Shown piece after piece: positions 35,283 through 46,889 of a DNA stretch of 64,000 bases; position 1 is the stretch's first letter, and the number at the start of each line of letters is the position of its first letter. Under the pieces are notes generated by a model. That model was not told where the DNA came from. It worked only from the letters and a program-made list of their open reading frames with translations, and ran no database searches. The translations under genes and the position numbers were made by a program. This DNA comes from Rhizomucor pusillus. Its lineage: Eukaryota > Mucoromycota > Mucoromycetes > Mucorales > Lichtheimiaceae. The stretch spans positions 62,001 through 126,000 of the forward strand of contig FWWN02000665.1 of NCBI GenBank assembly GCA_900175165.2, read 5' to 3'.

Positions 35283-38060
35283 TTAAACAGCCAAGGCTTT
35301 TACAACTGTTTCGTCCGTCTTGATCGCACCAAAGGCGTCGATTACCATTCGACGGACTTGGTCGAGAAATTCTTTTCTCGCTTCAGTGTCGGGAAGATAC
35401 CAAGTCAAAGTACTCAATAGCTGATCAAGTGACGAATGATCATCTTCTCTCTGTACCAAATCCCACTTGCTAATATACGTGTATGAGCACAGTGGAAAAG
35501 AGGACATGTTAAGGAACACGACTTACTGTTCGTAATCCTTGTATTCTTGAATCAGCGCCTGTACTTGCTCACGCATCTCGTTTGTGATTAAATCCGTGGG
35601 AATGATTGTCCGTATGCACTCGTACGGTACATCTTTTACATTTTGATATTCAGTTAGCGCTAGGTATCGCGCAGTTTTACATTGGTAGAGCTTACGTTTC
35701 TTGGAGTTCTTGCGAGCGATGTGCACAAATTGGATGTGATACTCTTCATTGAAGGGGCTCACAATGATGCCGATGAAAGGTTCTGCTCCAGTCTCCTCGT
35801 TGCGGAAGAGCGACTGCAAATATAAATTAAAATCAGAATAGTTAGCATGCTGTGATTTCCTAGTCTAGTTGCGTTTTTTTAAACCTGATACAGCGTTTGA
35901 TATTCGATATCTCTGACACTTGGCTCAGGCGCAAATGTTGGATGCGAATGATACCAGCCAACTACGTTCAGACCCTTTTGAGCAAACACTTCACGAGCTC
36001 GCATTTCGGACTCTGGGTCCATCTCACACTGTTGTTTGTATTTAACAAATTGTCTGTCTGAAAGAACAGAAGATTATCCAAAACACTTGCCTGTGTCTCT
36101 GTGCTAATTCCACGGCAGGGAAAGACGCAACTGACAGACAGGGTATAGTATCCGTCGTCCCTTCGGATAAAACAGCCGCCCATTAATCCAATGATCTCAG
36201 TGTATGCGAGATGGGCGTGAAATTCCAACACAACCTAGTGGAATATTTAGCAAAAGGCATATCATACATAATGAGCTGTGCATTGTAACATACCAAAGCA
36301 TTGGCAGATATTTCAACCTCGAAAGGCGGTGGGAAATTATCGTGATACTGCTCCACAGGCACCAGCCGAAACGGATCATTGTCATCATCCATGTTGCTAG
36401 CGCCATCTAGATAGTTCTGTGGTCGCTTTATGACGCGCTTTGGGCGGCGCGAGGATATGCCTTGGATGCAAGGTTAAAAGTGTTTCTACCAGTAGTACTC
36501 GCAACTTCAAGGACTTACCATTCCGAACAATACCTTCTGCAGCTCCAGGCTTGTGGAAATCCATATCATCCATCATTCGACGCTTGTTCGATCTGTTGTA
36601 AATATCGTATAAGGCATAAACTCCTTTTCTTTTGCAAACTAAAAAAGTCTCAATCTTGCCTGCCATCATCGTTGTCCCCTTCGTCTTCATCGTCAGTGTA
36701 GTAATAAAATTTTGTAGCAGATCGTCTGATGCCACGTTTGACAGGTCCACGAGTGGCTTTGGTCTGTTGACATCCGACGTTGATAGCACCGATGCTTTCC
36801 AGATACGCATGGACGCGACCGATCGCGTTCACGTCACCGCAGTCGCGAAGACCTCGACGAGCTGCTGTTTTCGTCACGTACTGCGGCTTTTCTGCCTGCC
36901 AGCACTCCAGAATATGGTTTCTGATTTTCATGTATCGCTCCGGAGTCGAAGCTTTGCTACCGGGCTTGAACCATTCCGGATTCGACTTTCTTTCATCTTC
37001 TGTAATGGTATTCTTGTCAATAAATGTTTCTTGTGTTTGGGAATCACTTGCTTCTTCTTGCTCCGGTTTAATGATCTGGTGGGAGACATCAACTACCTCG
37101 CGAACACTGCTTGGCTCGAAAATCGCGTGTGTCGGAAAAGATGCCGTAAAAGCAGCAACAGCAGCGGGGGACTGGTGCTGCTCCCGCGCCACAGGCACAT
37201 TTGGCTGCGGCAACGGCGGCGGAGGCGGCGGCGCCGTAACAACAACAGAACCATCGTTGCGGTTGCTATCTTCCGCAGGCGGCGCTGGCTGCCGGTCGGA
37301 AAAGTTTCCCAGCGTCAAGTACTGTGTATTTGCTGCCTTGCTGCTGGTGGATCGCTATTCCCGTCAAGTAAGAGAACTCGCTCGGGGAGTGCCTGGCAAC
37401 ATTTTTTTGCTTCTTTCTTCTTTACCTTTTCAGTAGTAGCCCAGTGTCGTGCATGGTTTTTGCACTGCAAAGCGTTTCGTGTCTTGACATGGGCAGAAAT
37501 AAGCTTCCACTTGCCATATCCATACATTTCCTATACAAGTCGTTGTTGATTGGCAGTCAACTTTTTTTGTTTGTACGCTATTTACCAAGCCCGACCGTAA
37601 CAGGTCATCCTCCTCACTTGTCCACTTTGTCTTGTGTGATGGCAACGAAGCCGATGACGCAGCTTTGCAACAATGTAAGAAATGTCAAAAAAAAGTGCAA
37701 CTTAAATGATCGATCAGAACTTGTCTTACTTTTAGCAACTTTTGGCCTACTGTGCTCAGATGGAACGTTGACAGTGTTGTTGCCCTCCGGTTGCGACGGC
37801 GGCGGCGGTGGCGGCGGAAACACCTGATTTGGATTGTTGGTGACAGTAGGCACAGGTGGCAGCACGGATGCGTTCGAAGGCCATGGATGATGTTCCGATG
37901 GCTCCATGACTAGGGGAGGTAAAGATATGGGAGGATGATGAGATAGCATCGTGCCTTCGTTGCCTGTCACGCTGGACGCACTTGACACTGGGAGGGTAGA
38001 ACTGTAAGGATAACACGGTTCTTCAGAGCACAAAAAGGGCATCTCTGGTGGGATGTCCAT
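35283..38060 (-). CDS. MYSM1: MYSM1-like histone H2A deubiquitinase (SANT, SWIRM and MPN+ domains)
   Basis: The N terminus ([20 protein letters not shown]) is Pro/Ser-rich and disordered. A SANT/Myb domain follows with [15 protein letters not shown] and [20 protein letters not shown]. After a Pro-rich linker comes a SWIRM domain: [40 protein letters not shown], then [20 protein letters not shown]. The C-terminal MPN domain starts [19 protein letters not shown] and holds the JAMM metal site [17 protein letters not shown], in which His, His and Asp are all kept, with the Glu in EIIGLMGG. Order and motifs equal animal MYSM1 (2A-DUB), which removes ubiquitin from histone H2A. Total about 800 residues in about nine exons. 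An in-frame ATG at 38126 is an alternative start. Confidence 0.9.
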
Positions 38061-39559
38061 CTTTTCAAACCAGCTTGTGAGGAGAACTGGGAAAGGGTGT
38101 GATCTTTTTTGTTTTGACAGCCTCACGTCTCAAGTAACAGAAGTACGGGTTAAGCAAGCACGTGTAACCTTGGACGCTTGTACACTTGAAAGTGACTCTA
38201 TTTTAAAGCAACTTCTAACATATTCTCTCATCGGTGGCTGTTTATTCTCTGGAAATGTGTATATCCAGTTTTTTAGCATACAACGTCTAGTTGCTGCTTT
38301 CAAATTCCACGTGGATCTGCTTTTTCAATAGAAGAAGCATCAAACGCGAAAGCAACTGACTGTCATGCTTCAAATCTATCAGCCCGATGCCAGCGAACCT
38401 GGCAACAGTGATATGCTCAGTCAATCATCGGGCTTTGAAGGCGCGACATTATACCAACTCACGCAACGCGCTTACTTTATAACCAAAGTGAATAAAGTTG
38501 CGTGCTGATCTCAAGCAGTTGGCACGTCTCTCTTCATGAAAGACTCGTCACACCGCGCAAAACAGACTGGTACCGTTTTGAAAATGCAGATTATGAGCGC
38601 TAAGCGAGCCTGTTAAGACCGGCTTTAGATTTGCAGTGACGCCAGAACCGCTTGCGGAACCGGGACAATCCGCATGAATGCGAGCAAAATCTAACAATCT
38701 GTTAAATCGAAATGTATATTTGGTGCCTTACCTTTGCACCGATGGCATAGCACGGCAGAAAACTTCCCATTTTGAGCTCCATATGTAAATGTCATTAGTG
38801 ACAGACACGCATGATGGCAGCAGAATGATCCTCTCTATCCTTCGCTACATACTGCATATTGACTGCTACTGCATTGCTTGAAAGTTCCTCCCTTCCTTTC
38901 TGTGTGTAATATTTATCCATTGGGATACAATATTGCTAATATAGAATTCATTAGTCACAATGACATGGGTTTGAAACAGCATTGTAAGTTTATATTTCAT
39001 TCTCGAGCTTTACGTAGTATACTGTCTACATCGTGGCAGCCGTGCCCTTGTATCCAAGGATAGAAACATACATTGTATCTCGATGGTTAATGTCAATATC
39101 AATTCCTAATCGACCAACCATTCCTCAAATACAAGCCAACGCAATATGCATATTCTTGACATCTGTGCAGGCTAGGCACACGTGTTTGATGCATGCTCGT
39201 GTTGCCATAGTGACGTGAGTTTGAACGCATCTTTTTTCCTAATTGAGCATTATCAAGCGAATCACCAAGGGCAGGTGTGAATGATGAGAAGGATACATAG
39301 ATAACCAAGCCAGCGCATAAGACTCATGCCTTGTCAACCTCCAGCTATTTGGGCAGCCGTGATGTATAACCAGGTATGATCTACATATAGCAACATTGAA
39401 ATATGCAATGTTTGAGTCCTCAATGAATTTTGTTGTTTCTTTGTGCAAGAACGCAAGATTCAACTCAGTCAACTCAAACAAACGAATGGTCTGCGGGGGG
39501 TCTGTCTTCTTTCTATCTCTCGTCTCTCTTGCATTTCCATTATCATTTCTTCGTCACCC
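38061..39559. other. Large intergenic region between MYSM1-like and PMA1
   Basis: About 1.5 kb. It should contain both promoters, since the genes diverge. Apart from one coding-like 47-codon frame at 38365-38508 (plus strand) I see no gene. The end, near 39470-39559, is a CT-rich leader for PMA1. Confidence 0.5.
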
Positions 39560-42500
39560 ATGGTCTTGGACGACAAGACAAACCACGATCCGGAGAAGGC
39601 CCCACCTTCGAACGCGGGCGCGTCTAACGATTCTGCAGGCGCTCCTCCACCTTCATCCGCTACAGCATCCCAGGATCCGGAAAAGGTGCAGATATCAATG
39701 GACAATGCTCCCACCACTACCGGTGCAGCAGATCAAAAGGATCCAGAAAAGGCCGATGGCAAACCACCAGCAGGAGCCGGCGGCAGCTACCCTCCTCTGA
39801 AAGATATTCCAGTAGAAGAGCTGTATGATCGCGAACGTTACGATCTGTCTACAATGGAGCCAGCCGACGTCTTTCGACTTTTAGAGTACGTTGCTTTTTT
39901 GTGTGGGCATTTTTTTAAAACGTTGCTAACATTTTGCTCAATTAGGACATCAACGGATGGTTTAACGTCGACTGAAGCACAAGCACGCATTGAAAAGTTT
40001 GGTCGCAACCGCATCGAACAAAAAGAGCAAAACCCCATCCTGCAGTTTCTGGGATTCATGTGGAACCCGCTGTCGTGGGTCATGGAAGCTGCTGCCATTG
40101 TGGCTATCGCGGTGTCTAACGGCGGAGGACGGCCTCCAGATTGGCCAGATTTCGTGGGTATCGTTATCCTGCTGCTTGCCAACTCGGTCATTGGTTTCCT
40201 TGAGGAACGTCAGGCCGGCAACGCTGTCAAGGCTCTCATGGAATCGCTTGCGCCCGAGTGTAAAGTCAAGCGAGATGGTGAATGGAACAACATGGAAGCG
40301 GCAGAACTCGTCCCCGGTGATATCATCAGCATCAAGCTCGGTGACGTTGTGCCAGCCGATGGTCGTCTAGTCCGTGCCCACGGTGAAGTATCCATTGACC
40401 AGGCTGCGCTCACAGGTGAATCGTTACCGGTCGGCAAGGATGCCGGCGACGAAATATTTTCCGGCTCCACAGTCAAGCAAGGTGAAGCCGAAGCTGTTGT
40501 CATTGGAACGGGTCTCAATACCTTTTTCGGCCGCGCTGCAAAGCTTGTCGGCGAAGCCAACGAAGACATTGGTCACTTGCAGTCGATCCTTGCAAAGATT
40601 GGTAACTTTTGTCTATGCAGTATCGGTATCTTTTTAGTGGTCGAAATCCTTGTCATGTACGCCGCTTTCCGCTACGACTATCGACGCGGTATCGACAATC
40701 TTTTGGTGTTGCTCATTGGTGGTATTCCGATCGCCATGCCGACCGTGCTGTCTGTGACACTTGCAATTGGCGCTAAACAGTTGGCGGAACACAAGGCGAT
40801 CGTTACACGAATTACTGCAATTGAAGAAATGGCGGCTGTCACCATCCTCTGCTCTGACAAGACCGGCACGTTGACTCTCAACAAGCTCATTGTTGATCAG
40901 CCTACAATTAAGACATACGCAGAGTACAGTCCAGAGGATGTCATCCGTATTTCTGCCTATGCATCGAGAACCGAGAACCAGGATGCTATCGATTTTTGCA
41001 TTGTCAATGCTCTCGATGATCCCAAAATGGCGCGCGCTGACATTGAAGAACTCGATTTCAAACCGTTCAATCCAGTCATCAAGCGCACTGAGATAACTTA
41101 TAGAAAAGATGGCAAGGTGTATCGAGCTACCAAGGGTATGTCCCACTTCATTCTAGATCTTTGCACTCGCGACAAGACAGAAGAACAGATCAAGGCATTG
41201 GAAGAAGACGTCGACGAATTTGCTCGTCGTGGTTTACGTTCGTTGGCTGTTGCGGTGGACGAAGTGCCGAGCGGTGACCCCGAAGGTGAAGGCAAAGGTT
41301 TCCGGCTCATTGGTCTGCTACCGATATACGATCCTCCGCGTTCCGATACCAAAGAGACGATTGATCGAGCTATCGCGCTGGGCGTAGAAGTCAAGATGAT
41401 CACTGGCGATCAACTGGCTATTGCCAAGGAAACAGGCCGGCGTTTGGGTATGGGCGACAACATGTTCTTGTCAAAGACTTTGAAGGACGGTCCTCCTCCA
41501 GGAAGTGGTTACTCGACTGTAGACGAACTTGTTCGCGGTGCTGATGGTTTTGCTGGTGTGTATCCGGAACACAAGTACGAAATCGTCGAAAGGCTACAAG
41601 CGCAGGGTCACATGGTTGCCATGACTGGCGATGGTGTCAACGATGCCCCTGCATTGTCCAAGGCCAACGTGGGTGTCGCCGTAGCAGATGCATCAGACGC
41701 AGCACGCTCTGCTTCGGATATCGTGCTAACAGAGCCGGGTCTTTCTGTCATCATTGAAGCCCTGATCAACTCTAGACAGATTTTCCAGCGTGCGCGAAAC
41801 TATTCTATTTACACCTGCTCCGTCACCATTCGTGTTGTCGTCGGTTTCGCGATCATGGTGTTTGCTTTCAAGTTTGACTTCCCACCATTCATGGTACTTA
41901 TCCTTGCCATTTTGAATGACGGTACTATCATGACCATCTCGAAGGATCGTGTCAGACCTTCGCCTCATCCAGATCAATGGAACTTGTTTGAGATTTTCTG
42001 CTACGCCATCGTTTACGGCCTGTATCTAGCGGCATCGACCATCGCCTTCTTTGCAGTGATTTATAAGACGACATTTTTCAATAAAAAATTCGGCCTGCAG
42101 CAGTTCACAGATCCAAACCATGGTATCCTCCACTCGGTGATCTACCTGCAAGTATCGACCATCTCCCAGGCTTTGATATTCATCACGCGTTCCCAGGGAT
42201 GGTTCTTTACGGAACGTCCGTCTGTCATTCTCATATGTGCATTCGTGGTCGCTCAGCTCGTGGCAACTTTTATTGCCGTCTACGCCAACTGGGGCTTTAC
42301 AAAGATTTACGGATGTGGTTGGGACTGGGCTGGTGTTGCCTGGGTCTGGAACTTCGTCTGGTTTGCACCTCTTGATCTAATCAAGTTTGGCATGCAGCGT
42401 ATCTTCCGTCCTCGCAAAGCCGGCGAGAAGGGCACCATCTTCTCAAGGCCTCCTTCGCGTCGTTCATCTGTAGCAACGTCCGGCCGATATTATGCCACTC

Positions 42501-42583
42501 GTACCAGATCTCTCAGCAACGCCTTTGAACGACCAAGGGTTTCTATTTCTCAGCAGGGCGGCCAACCGCCGCAACCTCGTTAG
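39560..42583 (+). CDS. PMA1: Plasma-membrane H+-ATPase (P3A type)
   Basis: Two exons (39560-39885, 39946-42583) give 987 residues. The N-terminal 100 residues are acidic and Pro-rich. Canonical P-type motifs are present: LTGESLPVG, the phosphorylation loop CSDKTGTLTLN, KGMSHFILDL, MITGDQLAIAKETGRRLGMG and TGDGVNDAPALSKANVG. Ten membrane segments are visible, including ILLLANSVIGFLEE and GGIPIAMPTVLSVTLAIGA. The C-terminal tail is Ser/Arg-rich (PPSRRSSVATSG, TRTRSLSNAFERPRVSISQQ) and could be a phospho-regulated autoinhibitory region as in yeast. The pump exports protons and sets the membrane potential. The intron is 60 nt with no stop in frame, so an unspliced message would also be open. Confidence 0.97.
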   Translation: MVLDDKTNHDPEKAPPSNAGASNDSAGAPPPSSATASQDPEKVQISMDNAPTTTGAADQKDPEKADGKPPAGAGGSYPPLKDIPVEELYDRERYDLSTMEPADVFRLLEYVAFLCGHFFKTLLTFCSIRTSTDGLTSTEAQARIEKFGRNRIEQKEQNPILQFLGFMWNPLSWVMEAAAIVAIAVSNGGGRPPDWPDFVGIVILLLANSVIGFLEERQAGNAVKALMESLAPECKVKRDGEWNNMEAAELVPGDIISIKLGDVVPADGRLVRAHGEVSIDQAALTGESLPVGKDAGDEIFSGSTVKQGEAEAVVIGTGLNTFFGRAAKLVGEANEDIGHLQSILAKIGNFCLCSIGIFLVVEILVMYAAFRYDYRRGIDNLLVLLIGGIPIAMPTVLSVTLAIGAKQLAEHKAIVTRITAIEEMAAVTILCSDKTGTLTLNKLIVDQPTIKTYAEYSPEDVIRISAYASRTENQDAIDFCIVNALDDPKMARADIEELDFKPFNPVIKRTEITYRKDGKVYRATKGMSHFILDLCTRDKTEEQIKALEEDVDEFARRGLRSLAVAVDEVPSGDPEGEGKGFRLIGLLPIYDPPRSDTKETIDRAIALGVEVKMITGDQLAIAKETGRRLGMGDNMFLSKTLKDGPPPGSGYSTVDELVRGADGFAGVYPEHKYEIVERLQAQGHMVAMTGDGVNDAPALSKANVGVAVADASDAARSASDIVLTEPGLSVIIEALINSRQIFQRARNYSIYTCSVTIRVVVGFAIMVFAFKFDFPPFMVLILAILNDGTIMTISKDRVRPSPHPDQWNLFEIFCYAIVYGLYLAASTIAFFAVIYKTTFFNKKFGLQQFTDPNHGILHSVIYLQVSTISQALIFITRSQGWFFTERPSVILICAFVVAQLVATFIAVYANWGFTKIYGCGWDWAGVAWVWNFVWFAPLDLIKFGMQRIFRPRKAGEKGTIFSRPPSRRSSVATSGRYYATRTRSLSNAFERPRVSISQQGGQPPQPR

Positions 42584-42753
42584 TTGTTTATATATTTCCT
42601 TTTCATTTTTGTTGTTTAGAAAAGGACAATAACAAGAATCATTGTTGTATCATCCTTCCTTCTTGATTTTTTCCTTCTGTATTAAAGTAATATATAACAA
42701 TTTGTTTATTTATAGAATAGAATATGTTAGGATGGGAGATATCTTTGGTTCCT

Positions 42754-43912
42754 TTAAAGGTTGGAGTGGACGAATGCCCCGCCGTCGACGGTGATGGTTG
42801 CTCCGCTCGTATAGTGTCCAGCACGTGAAGCAAGGTATATGCAAGTGCCTGCGATATCTTCTGGCGATCCGATTCTGTTGAGAGGGATCTTTGACTTTAT
42901 AATCTCACCAAACGCATCCAAAGTGGCCTTCATCATCTTGGATTCAAACGCACCGGGCGCGATGGCATTCACTAAGACACCTTCGTGGCCGAGCTTGCTA
43001 GCCATGTGACGAGTAAGATGATGCAAGCCTGCTTTCGATGCAGAGTATGCAAAGGTGTCTTGAGGAGGCACCTATATATCTCAATGTTAGTTTGGTTGTC
43101 TAGTTAGTTAGCTTTGTTGCAGCAGAGATATACTTGCGCGAAGACCGTCAATCGAACCAATGTTGATGACACAGGTCGGGTTCGCGGTGCTTGATTTGGC
43201 TGTCAAAAGAGGAAGACATCTGCAGCAGCAACACAGTTAGAAGAAAATATTCAGGTTTATATTTTTCGTTTTTATATACACTTACGCCTGGGTCAATGTG
43301 AAGATACGCTTCAGGTTGAGGTTGATGACCTTTTCAAACGCGGCATCGGGGTAATCATGGAGACTCGCGTTCCAGTTTGCACCAGCATTGTTGACGAGGA
43401 CATCCAAATCTAGATTTCATTTATTAAGCTAGAGAAAAACTTGGGTGTAGCGCTCTCTTTTGCTTACGGTCTTCGCGCTTGGAAAGCTCGTCCACGAGGC
43501 GCTTCACTTCCTCAAGCTTTTGCAAGTCGGCAGGGATAGCGATGCACTGACCAGGGCCCTTGGCAGTCAATCCCTTTGCGACCTGTTTGCAGTGTAATTA
43601 GCCATCATCATGCATGCATGATCCTGTTACTGCAGCAATTTATATTCGACCTTGTCGCATGCGTCGGCAGACCGACTGGTAATATAGACTTTGGCGCCAG
43701 CAGACACGAAGCCCTGAGTGGGACACACATTCAGGAATCGTTCATATGCTCATGTACAAAACCTTACCGTGGCGATCATCTCACCGATTCCTCGAGATCC
43801 TCCCGTGACAAGAACAACCCAGGGGGTGGTTAACAACAATTTCAGGAAAATTAACAGTATTTGAGCAAGGTTCTACCTTATCTTTGACGTTAAAAAGGTT
43901 CTTCAAATCCAT
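42754..43912 (-). CDS. Short-chain dehydrogenase/reductase (RhlG-like 3-oxoacyl reductase group)
   Basis: Starts at 43912 with MDLKNLFNVKDK, spliced to VVLVTGGSRGIGEMIA, the NADP(H) glycine motif. Next come VAKGLTAKG, DVLVNNAGANWNA and INIGSIDGLRA. The catalytic Tyr and Lys follow in FAYSASKAGLHHLTRHMASK, and then VLVNAIAPGAFES and YTSGATITVDGGAF. The order and spacing fit classical SDRs of about 260 residues; similar fungal proteins are labelled rhamnolipid-type 3-oxoacyl reductases. The first intron is odd: it needs an acceptor reading TGG instead of TAG (C at 43820). Either the sequence has an error, the splice is noncanonical, or the allele is damaged. Substrate is unknown. Confidence 0.82.
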
Positions 43913-44125
43913 AATTACAAATGAGTTATAGCTGGAAAAAGAAAATGGCAGAAATGCTATGACTAAAAGCATAACGACTTTTAACAGCCGAATCATGTGC
44001 AATCACCACCATCGCTGGCTTCCGCTCCTCTTCGAAAATTGCTGACTTGTTCAAACGCGAAACTGTGGAAAATGCTAATAAAAAGAAGGTTTTCGGAGAC
44101 AGATATGAGGTGAATCGGGAGCATT

Positions 44126-46312
44126 TTAAGATGAAAACTTTAGACGTCCTTCGTAAAAGTCCAGTAGCTGTAAAAAGAACGGATAAGATACAATGTCATG
44201 AAGTTAAGACTGACTAACGTACCAACTGCGGACATTTGTTTCGGACAACCTCGTTTTCATGCAATGAACGTTTGCCACCCTTCCTGTAAGGTTTTTGTTA
44301 GATAAAACTGCATCCAAAATTGTGCCATGTTTATCTCTCTCTTACCAGAGAACAACAGCATACAGGTTGTTGCTGCGTTCCAAGTCCGGTCGACGCACGA
44401 TAGCTTCAATCGCGACAATTTTGGTATCCCAATCTGTTGGATCGTACGGGAAACTCTCGTCATAAATGACATCTTTAGGCGTGAGCTCTGTGATCTTCTT
44501 CTTGATTGTGATCTTCTGGCTTTCTTTTGCCGATTCGACGTAATCATTGAACATCTGGGAGCTAGTCTGTGCTCCTTCTGTGATCGCGTCCCGAGAAACT
44601 TCCATTTGGTCGACTACGTTGAGGGCCGTATCTCCGTTGATCGGTGGCACTTTGGCTGTCTGCTCTCTTACAGCAGCAGCGGCATCGCTAAGATTTTCGT
44701 TGTCGCTAGCTGGCTGTATGTTTTCAATGTCTCCCAAGATATCCATTTGCTGCTCTTCGGTCTGTTCTGGTTGGTTCTTAGACTGGATATTATCTGTTGT
44801 CGGCTCAGTTGTAGACTCTGTCGTTTCGGGCAGGGTTTGGTCTTGCTTGCTTCTCTCATTCAAGCACTCTTCTACAGTTTCCAGTGGCACATCAATATCC
44901 ATTAATTCGTTCGTTTCTTCAGCTAATCCATCGGTCACGTTCAAAAGATTGGCGCTGTCATCTTTTAATCTCGAAACAGTCTCATTCTCGTGTAGATTCC
45001 TTTCTGCGATCTCCGTTTCGGATGGTTTTTCTGCTGCGCCTGTCATGGCTTCATCTACTGATGCTTCAAGTATTTGCTCGTTGCTGGGAACCGCTGCTTC
45101 GATAGCAGGTCTCGGTTCTCGTTCTTGTTCAGGTACCGTCGTTTTTTCTACCTGAGCTACATCGTCTTTCGATTGCTCTGCAACCTTCAACGATTCCTTC
45201 TCTCGTTCTCGTTTTGGTTCTGGAAATGGCCTTTTTTCAAAAATCATAGTTGTTTCGACCGCATCTCGTTGAGGACTTTGGCTGATGCTGGTGGGAGAAT
45301 CTGGTATCTCCGGACTTACAGCGCGAGCACGTTTAGACGCGTTACGTGCAGAGTCAATTTCATCTGTATCTGCAAGCGGGCGCTTGTTGTAAGTTTCAGA
45401 GGATTGTACTTCTGGAGATGGTGATGCAGAGGCGATTCTTGGTTTCTTTGGAGTGATTCGGAATCTCTTCACTCCGGGCTCCTGAGTTCCGCTGGTTTGC
45501 GATTCAGTTACTTTTGCTGGTTCATTTGTCGGTTCATTTGATGATTCCTTTGTTGGTTCCTTTGTTGGTTCTTTTGCTGGTTCCTTTGCTGGTCCCTTTG
45601 CTTTGGCTTGTTCTACAGTTTCACTCTTTTCGGCTGGAGTTGCACTGGTTTCCTTCTCCTTGGTTGCGGTCGGCTTGACTGGCTCACTTTTCTTGATCGT
45701 CTGGCTACTCTGCGACGCTGCTTTGTCTCGAGCTTTTTGCCTTAATGCTAACTCTCGTTTGTTAAGTCTGGCCTCTTCGCGACCAATGGGTCCTCCTTTG
45801 TCGGCCCAGTATTCTGCAACTAAATCAGGAGCATGCCTGATCGTGTAATTGTTGAGTGAAGGACAGTTCAGTAATTTAACAACTGGATCCCCACTTACAC
45901 GTTGTCTTCGCTTTCCCAAGTATTGTCACTGTCTGGCCATCCTTTCCATTTTATGAAGTATTCCAGGGTGCCCTTCTGAATGATAAAATATGCGTTAGTG
46001 ATAAAGACGTTGTGGGGAAACGCGATCGTGAGAAAAGAGAGGATTATGCAATCAACATACCTTTCCACGCTTCTTCCGATGCGCTACAATAGCTTCTACT
46101 TCATATTCTTCCTCTTCTTCACTGGAAAATTCGTCAATCTCGTCAATGTAATCGAGATTATCGGTGTTGCCGTTGACAGTCATTGTAGAATCCGTCGCCG
46201 CGGTTGCCGCAATGCGCCTTTCAAGTGGTGTTGTAATATTGCACATCTTACTCTCGTGTGCAAATGATATCCGCTCCGAGCACTCTCTTCTTTTAAATGC
46301 TTTCCTCTTCAT
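44126..46312 (-). CDS. HP1-like protein with chromodomain and chromoshadow domain
   Basis: An acidic stretch (EIDEFSSEEEEEYEVEAIVA) opens a chromodomain that continues over exons with LEYFIKWKGWPDSDNTWE and PDLVAEYWADKG. Its aromatic cage residues (Tyr, Trp, Trp/Tyr region) are kept. A disordered middle of about 450 residues contains Lys/Pro/Glu repeats and many Ser, Thr and Glu. The C terminus is a chromoshadow domain built from VAIEAIVRRPDLERSNNLYA, then WKGGKRSLHENEVVRNKCPQ and LLDFYEGRLKFSS, in three exons. HP1 proteins read methylated H3K9 through the chromodomain and dimerise through the shadow domain to build heterochromatin. At about 645 residues this is much longer than animal or yeast HP1 because of the linker. 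The N-terminal start is uncertain. Confidence 0.88.
45517..45600. repeat. Imperfect 12-bp tandem repeats in the HP1-like gene
   Basis: About seven copies of a 12-bp unit of the form GGTTC(C/A)TTTG(T/C)(T/C) encode repeating Lys-Glu-Pro-(Ala/Thr) tetrapeptides on the minus strand. Copies vary at few positions, so slippage likely expanded this linker. Confidence 0.8.
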
Positions 46313-46889
46313 GCTTCCAACGCCTTTCTTCCGTAATCATCTTGTTTATGTATTCAATTCAATTGCTCTTTATTATTTATTAAAATGAATCTTTTTAATT
46401 ACTTTGCTGATGCAACGCTGTGGGGCATAACCTTGGCGTTCCGGCGTGCATTGCCGGAAGTCCCAGAAAGTGGGAGAGCTCAAGAAACCTCACTCATACC
46501 CTGAAGAGACGGTATTCCCGGAAAGTCGGGTCGAGCACGATAGAAGTTTTTTTGTTCCTGTGAGAGAAGCAACCAAGCAAACAAGGTGGAAAGACTTTCG
46601 GAGTTCTGTCACATGGGTGGGGGGGGAGAACACCTTAAGTCTGGTGTGCAGACAAGCAACTTTTTCTCTTTGCACTCTTCCACGCCGCAGCATTTCATTC
46701 AGGTACCAAGGTACAGCGAATGCAAGCAAGAATGAGAATCAACTTGGATTCCGATTGACAAGTTGACTGTCCCGCAGCCGGTCTCATCCACGTCGAGTCG
46801 GTCGTGATTCTTCTTCGAAGCTTTTTGAGCTCACCTAAAAAAGGACAAGACGGTTCTTGAATGGATTTTTCATCCGTTTCACGAGAATA
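46313..46889. other. Divergent promoter region between HP1-like and bZIP genes
   Basis: About 580 bp. No coding content. It contains a run of G (tgggtggggggggagaa near 46613) and a CT-rich stretch. Confidence 0.5.

Noticed and set aside
36632..37549. 305-codon plus frame
   Set aside because: Antisense shadow of the SWIRM and SANT exons of the MYSM1-like gene.
40634..41146. 170-codon minus frame within PMA1
   Set aside because: Antisense to an invariant part of the ATPase; typical shadow of a highly biased gene.
44547..45155. 202-codon plus frame within the HP1-like gene
   Set aside because: Ser/Val-rich mirror of the disordered linker with no domain content.
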